This document shows, one piece after another, positions 5,412 through 9,582 of a stretch of DNA of 9,582 nucleotides. This DNA is from Candidatus Sulfopaludibacter sp. SbA3 (lineage in GTDB: Bacteria; Acidobacteriota; Terriglobia; 20CM-2-55-15). Location of the stretch: contig CAMAWS010000084.1 in NCBI GenBank assembly GCA_945861845.1, forward strand, positions 1-9,582, read 5' to 3'. The position numbers were made by a program, and so were the translations under genes. A model generated the notes under the pieces. That model saw only the letters and a program-made list of their open reading frames with translations. It was not told where the DNA came from and made no database searches. Positions within the stretch are counted from its first letter, which is position 1, and each line of letters opens with the position of its first letter.

Positions 5412-5605
5412 AATACAAAGTAGTTCTCAAGAAATCCAAGGAAGGCTACAGCGTGTCGTGTCCTGGTCTGCCCGGCTGCTGGTCTCAGGGCAAAACAGAA
5501 ATTGAGGCCCTCGAAAACATACAAGATGCAATTCGCGAATACCTTGAGGCGGTCGTCAAGATTTCAAAGGGTACGAAGGTACGCGAGGTCGAAGTTCCCG
5601 TCTAG
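5408..5605 (+). CDS. hicB: HicB-family antitoxin
   Basis: A complete 65-residue HicB (formerly UPF0150) protein. It shows the diagnostic block GYSVSCPGLPGCWSQGKT (13-30) followed by EALENIQDAIREYLEAV (33-49), giving the partial RNase-H-like fold that neutralises HicA mRNA interferase. No C-terminal DNA-binding domain is present, so it is the short HicB type. The start ATG overlaps the stop of the truncated relA/spoT gene, and only a weak G-rich site (5399-5402) precedes it. The expected partner, hicA, follows three bases later (5608) but is broken by two frameshifts, so this antitoxin may have no toxin left to bind. Confidence 0.85.
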   Translation: MKYKVVLKKSKEGYSVSCPGLPGCWSQGKTEIEALENIQDAIREYLEAVVKISKGTKVREVEVPV

Positions 5606-5607
5606 CC

Positions 5608-5815
5608 GTGCCGAAGCTCCCTAGCATAAATCATTTTCGGGCTGTTCGTGCTCTGGAGAAGGTCAGTTTCAAAATTGTCAATCAAGTAAGCACATTGTAA
5701 TGAGTGATGGGATGCGTATTCTAACGATTCCTCGGCACAACCCGGTCAATACACAATGGGCGGTATCGTTCGTGATGCTGGACTCACAGTCGAGAAATTC
5801 AAGAAGCTCGTGTAG
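5608..5815 (+). pseudogene. hicA: hicA toxin remnant with two -1 frameshifts
   Basis: Three frames read in turn give a full-length HicA. Codons 5608-5685 give VPKLPSINHFRAVRALEKV and continue to FKIVNQ. Codons 5688-5753 give KHIVMSDGMRILTIPRHNPV and then NT. Codons 5753-5815 give TMGGIVRDAGLTVEKFKKLV and a stop. These match the HicA order: N-terminal helix, Q-G-K-H strand with the catalytic His (His in KHIV), IPRHNPVN, then TMGGI-R-DAGL. The first break fits loss of one G (CAAGTAAG for expected CAAGGTAAG), restoring QGKH. The second, at 5751-5755, fits loss of one base or of four bases from a short AC run. As read, translation stops at 5698-5700, giving about 30 residues and no toxin. It lies three bases after hicB. 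Confidence 0.85.
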
Positions 5816-5824
5816 CACAAGGCC

Positions 5825-5887
5825 AGCTAACCGGCCGATGGAGCCGACCGCTGAAAAACGCTGCGGGTCAGCGGCAAACCGTTATGC
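5825..5887 (+). repeat. attC recombination site 8 (last of the array)
   Basis: R'' AGCTAAC (5825-5831) and R' GTTATGC (5881-5887). The arms around 5835-5850 and 5861-5876 pair with two mismatches and one unpaired G at 5840/5841, so the stem is weaker than in the other sites. Length 63 bp. It closes the relA/spoT-hicBA cassette and marks the right boundary of the array. Confidence 0.82.
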
Positions 5888-5937
5888 AGATCCCAAACTG
5901 AATGAGTCGTGAACGCGAGAGTCTTCCAGGAGATCGG

Positions 5938-5955
5938 CCTGTGATTGAACACAGG
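5938..5955. other. Hairpin between array end and RDD gene
   Basis: CCTGTG (5938-5943) and CACAGG (5950-5955) form a perfect six-base-pair stem with a six-base loop. It sits between the last attC and the 3' end of the minus-strand RDD gene, where a terminator would be expected for both converging transcription units. No T-run follows on either strand, so intrinsic termination is doubtful. Confidence 0.3.
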
Positions 5956-5966
5956 TGTGAAGGCAG

Positions 5967-6485
5967 CTACTGCGAAATCTTCCTGATGTAGGTGCCCGAG
6001 ACCTTGTCGGCCCAGGTGAGATGCTCGGGATCGATGGCGGCCCATAGAAGGCCGAGCATCACCGGCAGAAATGAAATCAAGTAGCCGAATCCCCGCATGC
6101 CGGCGCTGCGCAGGTCCAGGGCCGCGCCATCGCGGGTAACGACTTCTAGGTTCCACATCTTCATTCCCGGAGTCTGGCTCGCGCTGAGCATGAACAGGAA
6201 AAAATAAATCACCACGAGGAGAAAGAACCCGGCAATATAGATTCCCCCTATTCGGCGATCCAGTTCGGCGCCCTGCGGCATTTCCGTCAATGTCGCAAGG
6301 AGGAATAGCGAGTAGATCGCGGCCACGATCAGCAGATCCGCCGCTCCAGCCGCGAGCCGCGGCCATAAAAGTTCACGCTGGTACTCCGGAAAACTGAAAG
6401 GCTGGCTGTGCTCGGCTTCTTCGAAGTTAAGTTCGGGCTGGTATTCGTCGAGTGCAATGATGGTCCGCTTCTGCTTACGTTCCAT
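5967..6485 (-). CDS. RDD-family integral membrane protein
   Basis: A 172-residue protein with a roughly 40-residue acidic cytoplasmic N-terminus and then an RDD domain. The first RDD arginine and aspartate are in RLAAGAADLLIV (Arg43, Asp50). A membrane segment (51-68), a second (80-102), the SQTPGMKMWNLEVV motif (103-116) and a third segment (about 131-150) follow. Conserved aspartates come after it (Asp152, and Asp160 in TWADKVSGTYI). RDD proteins are poorly understood; some are proposed to have transport roles. The start codon is 29 bp from the divergent lptD start, and no Shine-Dalgarno is clear. The gene points toward the cassette array, so it converges with the last cassette across a 79-bp spacer. 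Confidence 0.88.
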   Translation of the reverse strand: MERKQKRTIIALDEYQPELNFEEAEHSQPFSFPEYQRELLWPRLAAGAADLLIVAAIYSLFLLATLTEMPQGAELDRRIGGIYIAGFFLLVVIYFFLFMLSASQTPGMKMWNLEVVTRDGAALDLRSAGMRGFGYLISFLPVMLGLLWAAIDPEHLTWADKVSGTYIRKISQ

Positions 6486-6514
6486 TTCGTGGCGATTCTG
6501 GCATACTCACCGGT

Positions 6515-8593
6515 ATGTTGTCACTCGTGTTGTCGCTGCTGCTGTTGGTTCCCCAGCAGGGCGAAGTCGTCATCACGTCGGATGGTCCCCAGGTGAGGGA
6601 CGGAAGCATCTATCGTGTGACGACAAACGTCGCGATTACCTACCAGGACGTTCGCATCGAATCCGATTGGTTGACGTGGGACGAGTCGACCAACGAGATC
6701 GAGGCCGGCGACCGTGTCCGGTTTACGCGCGGCAACGAAAGCCTCGATGGATCCCTCCTGAAGTTGGACCTGGATACGAAGTCCGGCGTCCTGACAAATG
6801 CCCGCGGCCAGCTCGGCGCAGGTTTTTACATTGCCGCCGCGGAGGCCCGCCGCCGCGAGGACGGACTCTACGAGCTGCGTAACGCTACGATTACAACTTG
6901 CGACGGGCCGAGGCCGGGTTGGACTTTCGGAGCCGCCCGGGCCGTAATCGATCCGCAGAAGAGTGTCATTGCCAGGAATTCGATTTTTCGATTCGAAGGG
7001 ATTCCCGTCTTTTTCCTGCCTTACCTGGCCGCGCCGACGACCGAAAGGACGCGGTCCACGGGGTTTCTCATCCCTGGGACATCGACATCGACAACCAAGG
7101 GCAGAAGCATTCGGCAGTCCTTCTTTTACGCAATCAACCGGAGCGCCGACGCCACGTTTACCGGAGAATATTTCAGCAAGCGAGGCCTGGCTGGAACGGT
7201 GGACTTTCGCGCCCGTCCGAACCCGGCGTCGAACATTCTGGTGAACTCGTTTTTCGCCAGGGACCGCCTGGGGCAGGGCGGCCAAAGCGTACGAATCCTG
7301 ACATCGAGCGGCTTCAGCAACGGGTCCCGCGGGGTGGTCGACCTGAACCTGGTAAGTTCTTTCGTCTTTCGCCAGGTCTTCGAGGAGGGATTCAACATCA
7401 TTTCCTCGCCTGTCCAGCATTCAGTGGCGTTCCTCACGAACAATCAGCCCGGCATCAGCTATAACGCCCAGTACAGCCGCACCGGCATTTTCTTTCCTGA
7501 CCAGCCGTCTGTGACGCTTCGGCGATTTCCTTCAGTCGACATAGGAATCGCTCAACGCCGGCTGGCAATGTTGCCTGTGTATTTCAGTCTCGAAAGCGGG
7601 TTCACCGGCATTGCCCGCCGTGATGCAACCATTGAGGCTCCGTCGTTTGTCGAGCGCCTGGATGTTCGGCCCACCATCGAGATTCCATTGCTGCGGTCCG
7701 ATGCCTTCGAATGGTCGCACCAGATCTCCGCCAGGGATACGGCGTACACGCATACCCGCCTTGCTCGCGTAGAGAGGGATACGTTTAATCGTCTTTCGTT
7801 CGAATACAGGACTCACTTCACCGGACCACGCACTGAAAGAAATTTTCGAAACTGGCGACACGTTGTCGAGCCGACCGTGGAGTACCACTACCTGGCGGGC
7901 GCCGATCGTTTTGATAACGTGATCGTGGTCGACCAGGTGGACCTCGCTACGAACACGAACGAGGTTGAGTACGGTGTGACCAATCGCTTCTTAACGGGAC
8001 ACGAAGTATTAAGCTGGCGGATTTCGCAGAAATACTTCTTTGATCCAACTTTCGGCGGCGCAATCGTGGCCGGAAGGCGAAACGTGTTTTCGCCGCTTCT
8101 GGACATTACGGGCTTTGCGTTCGCCGATGGAAAGCGCAGGTTTTCGCCGATCGTTTCGACAATGCGCATTTCGACGAGTCCATCCACGTCGACCGATGTG
8201 CTTGTCGACTACGATACGGTTCGGCGGGAGTTCGGCAGCGCTGGAATCATGGGAGGCCTGAATCGAGGGCAGACCTTTGGAAGCATCGCCTACTTCTTTA
8301 CTCGAAGAAGCCCGATCCAGACGCCGAACAACCAGTTGCGCGCCGCCATACAGTACGGGAACGAGCAGAAGCCCGGGTTCAGCGGGGCCTTCAGCGCGAA
8401 TTACGACGTCGGGCGCAGGCTATTCCAGGGCTCAATAGCCCAGGTTGGCTATAATACGGATTGCTATGGCCTGAACTTTGAGTTCATGCAATTCGATCTC
8501 GGCCTGCGCAAGGAAAGCCGTATCCGGTTTTCTTTCACACTGAAAAACATCGGCTCGTACGGAACGATCCGGCAGCAAGAGAGAATTTTCTGA
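6515..8593 (+). CDS. lptD: LPS-assembly protein LptD (OstA/Imp)
   Basis: A 692-residue outer-membrane protein that, with LptE, inserts lipopolysaccharide into the outer leaflet. A short hydrophobic signal peptide ([12 protein letters not shown]) is followed by an OstA/LptA-like beta-jellyroll (about 17-130: [28 protein letters not shown]). The bridge [20 protein letters not shown] (about 170-190) is typical of LptD, then comes a long beta-barrel ending in RQQERIF with a terminal aromatic residue. I find only two cysteines: Cys129 (ITTCDGP) and Cys650 (NTDCYGL). They could form the one interdomain disulfide that E. coli LptD needs; the usual adjacent Cys-Cys is reduced to Asp-Cys. No Shine-Dalgarno precedes ATG 6515; a weak CATACT (6502-6507) lies seven bases before it. 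It overlaps hemB by one base. Confidence 0.93.
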   Translation: MLSLVLSLLLLVPQQGEVVITSDGPQVRDGSIYRVTTNVAITYQDVRIESDWLTWDESTNEIEAGDRVRFTRGNESLDGSLLKLDLDTKSGVLTNARGQLGAGFYIAAAEARRREDGLYELRNATITTCDGPRPGWTFGAARAVIDPQKSVIARNSIFRFEGIPVFFLPYLAAPTTERTRSTGFLIPGTSTSTTKGRSIRQSFFYAINRSADATFTGEYFSKRGLAGTVDFRARPNPASNILVNSFFARDRLGQGGQSVRILTSSGFSNGSRGVVDLNLVSSFVFRQVFEEGFNIISSPVQHSVAFLTNNQPGISYNAQYSRTGIFFPDQPSVTLRRFPSVDIGIAQRRLAMLPVYFSLESGFTGIARRDATIEAPSFVERLDVRPTIEIPLLRSDAFEWSHQISARDTAYTHTRLARVERDTFNRLSFEYRTHFTGPRTERNFRNWRHVVEPTVEYHYLAGADRFDNVIVVDQVDLATNTNEVEYGVTNRFLTGHEVLSWRISQKYFFDPTFGGAIVAGRRNVFSPLLDITGFAFADGKRRFSPIVSTMRISTSPSTSTDVLVDYDTVRREFGSAGIMGGLNRGQTFGSIAYFFTRRSPIQTPNNQLRAAIQYGNEQKPGFSGAFSANYDVGRRLFQGSIAQVGYNTDCYGLNFEFMQFDLGLRKESRIRFSFTLKNIGSYGTIRQQERIF

Positions 8594-9561
8594 TGGCATT
8601 TCCGACCAATCGTATGCGCCGCCTCCGGCGCAACCAGCGGCTTCGAAACATGGTTCGCGAGACAAGACTCTCACCCGAATGCATGATCTACCCGATCTTC
8701 GTATGTCCGGGCGACAACGTGAAGAAGGAAGTCAGTTCCATGCCCGGGCAGTTCAACCTGTCCATCGATAATGCCGTCAAGGTTGCGCGTGAAGCCGAGC
8801 AGGCGGGCATTGCGGGAATCCTGTTGTTCGGGATTCCGGAAGAGAAGGATGAACTCGGGTCGGACGCATTCAACGAGGACGGAATAATACAGAAGGCGCT
8901 TCGCGCCATCCGGGAGAACGTTCGCGAATTGCTGCTGATCACGGATATTTGTCTCTGTGAGTACACGTCGCACGGGCACTGCGGCGTCATTCGCCACGGG
9001 GATGTCGATAACGATCCAACGCTGAAACTGCTTGCAGACAGCGCCGTGAGCCATGTACGAGCTGGCGCCGACATAGTCGCTCCATCCGACATGATGGACG
9101 GCCGTGTCGCCGCCATTCGCCGGGGCCTGGATGATGAAGGGTTAACTGGAACGCCGATCATGTCGTACGCGGCGAAGTATGCGTCCGGATTTTACGGCCC
9201 GTTCCGGGAGGCCGCGGGATCCACCCCGAAGTTTGGCGACCGCCGCACTTACCAGATGGATCCGCCAAATGCGCGAGAGGCGCTTCGGGAAATCGCACTG
9301 GATATAGAGGAGGGCGCGGACATCGTCATGGTAAAACCGGCGCTCGCCTACCTCGACATCATCTCCCAGGCGCGCGAACGATTTGACGTGCCGATTGCCG
9401 CCTACCAGGTCAGCGGCGAGTACTCGATGATCGAGGCCGCAGCCCGCGCCGGATGGATCGAGCGCGAACGCGTTATCCTTGAAACTACGACCGCGATAAA
9501 ACGTGCGGGTGCGGATATCCTTATAACCTATTACGCCTTAGAACTGGCGAAAACGCTGTAG
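8593..9561 (+). CDS. hemB: Porphobilinogen synthase (delta-aminolevulinic acid dehydratase)
   Basis: A 322-residue, full-length HemB that condenses two 5-aminolevulinate molecules to porphobilinogen in cytoplasmic tetrapyrrole (heme) synthesis. The zinc-binding set is complete: Cys120, Cys122 and Cys130 in [14 protein letters not shown], so this is the Zn-dependent type and not the Asp-rich Mg type. The Schiff-base lysines are Lys195 in SYAAKYAS and Lys248 in MVKPA. The substrate-binding segment near APSDMMDGR (163-171) and the late [10 protein letters not shown] (271-280) are intact. The start ATG overlaps the lptD stop (TGATG), and a GAGAG about nine bases upstream gives a modest Shine-Dalgarno, so translation is probably coupled to lptD. 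Confidence 0.97.
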   Translation: MAFPTNRMRRLRRNQRLRNMVRETRLSPECMIYPIFVCPGDNVKKEVSSMPGQFNLSIDNAVKVAREAEQAGIAGILLFGIPEEKDELGSDAFNEDGIIQKALRAIRENVRELLLITDICLCEYTSHGHCGVIRHGDVDNDPTLKLLADSAVSHVRAGADIVAPSDMMDGRVAAIRRGLDDEGLTGTPIMSYAAKYASGFYGPFREAAGSTPKFGDRRTYQMDPPNAREALREIALDIEEGADIVMVKPALAYLDIISQARERFDVPIAAYQVSGEYSMIEAAARAGWIERERVILETTTAIKRAGADILITYYALELAKTL

Positions 9562-9582
9562 TGAACCCGTGGGCGCGGGGGG
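9561..9582 (+). CDS. Possible start of a next gene (cut by window end)
   Basis: GTG at 9561 overlaps the last base of the hemB stop (TAGTG) and opens an untruncated frame (MNPWARG) to the window end. The one-base overlap repeats the lptD-hemB arrangement, so a third operon gene is plausible. Only seven codons are visible, so neither coding status nor family can be judged. Confidence 0.3.

Larger units (their letters stand above)
1..5887 (+). mobile_element. Integron gene-cassette array (right end; no integrase in window)
   Basis: Eight attC-like sites, all in the same orientation, punctuate this stretch at 134-232, 802-865, 1399-1500, 2802-2878, 3518-3618, 4206-4271, 4797-4891 and 5825-5887. 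Between successive sites sit compact plus-strand units of one to three genes with little spare DNA, which is the hallmark of integron cassettes. By the usual G|TT cleavage point in R', cassettes run approximately 227-859, 860-1494, 1495-2872, 2873-3612, 3613-4265, 4266-4885 and 4886-5881, preceded by one cut by the window start. No tyrosine recombinase (IntI) gene or attI is visible. Cassette orientation puts any integrase to the left, so the array is either the distal end of a chromosomal integron or an integrase-less cluster (CALIN). Confidence 0.9.

Noticed and set aside
134..5887. Strict alternation of long and short attC sites (99, 64, 102, 77, 101, 66, 95, 63 bp)
   Set aside because: It is striking, but with eight sites chance is a sufficient explanation, and attC 3 and 5 are the only pair with clear sequence similarity.
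1..5887. CRISPR array or REP elements as explanation of the repeats
   Set aside because: The repeats differ in sequence and length, are separated by whole genes and carry R''/R' boxes; this fits attC and not CRISPR or REP.
5700..5912. 70-codon plus-strand frame starting MSDGMRILTIP
   Set aside because: It is the middle segment of the frameshifted hicA continued in the wrong frame and through attC 8, not a separate gene.
6521..7420. 299-codon open frame antisense to lptD
   Set aside because: It lies wholly opposite the well-supported lptD N-terminal half and its translation has no domain-like pattern.
1..9582. Integron integrase, transposase or tRNA gene
   Set aside because: No frame on either strand shows tyrosine-recombinase or transposase motifs, and I saw no tRNA-like cloverleaf sequence.

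Overview
The window appears to be the right-hand end of an integron gene-cassette array joined to a conserved Gram-negative chromosomal locus. The chromosomal part encodes an RDD-family membrane protein (minus strand), the LPS-assembly outer-membrane protein LptD and porphobilinogen synthase HemB (plus strand). LptD means an LPS-making (diderm) bacterium. The divergent LptD and the gene neighbourhood suggest Acidobacteriota to me, but that is inference from memory, not a search.

Positions 1-5887 hold eight attC recombination sites, all in the same orientation. Each has an R'' box (RYYYAAC-like), an imperfect inverted repeat with one unpaired base in the left arm, and an R' box (GTTRRRY-like). 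They separate mostly single-gene or gene-pair cassettes, all on the plus strand. In order: the end of a DUF2442-like gene (cut by the window edge); a small cupin; a BrnT/DUF4258-like toxin with its partner; an M28-peptidase-like exported protein with its signal peptide in another frame; a secreted or anchored protein with an apparent frameshift; a RelB-like antitoxin with a ParE/RelE toxin; a multi-pass membrane protein; and a composite cassette with a truncated RelA/SpoT-domain gene, an intact hicB and a doubly frameshifted hicA. No integrase is visible. It must lie to the left of the window, or the array is an integrase-less cassette cluster (CALIN).

Three toxin-antitoxin-type pairs in under 6 kb fit the known role of such modules in stabilising long cassette arrays. 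Several cassettes look damaged (M28-like gene, cassette-5 gene, relA/spoT fragment, hicA), so the array is either decaying or affected by small sequencing errors. The toxin-antitoxin cassettes seem to carry their own close, possibly leaderless, promoters.

Positions 5888-9582 are ordinary chromosome. A short spacer with a hairpin separates the array from the 3' end of the RDD gene. The RDD and lptD genes diverge from a 29-bp gap. lptD and hemB overlap by one base (TGATG), so they are probably one transcription unit, and a further gene may begin in the last 22 bases.
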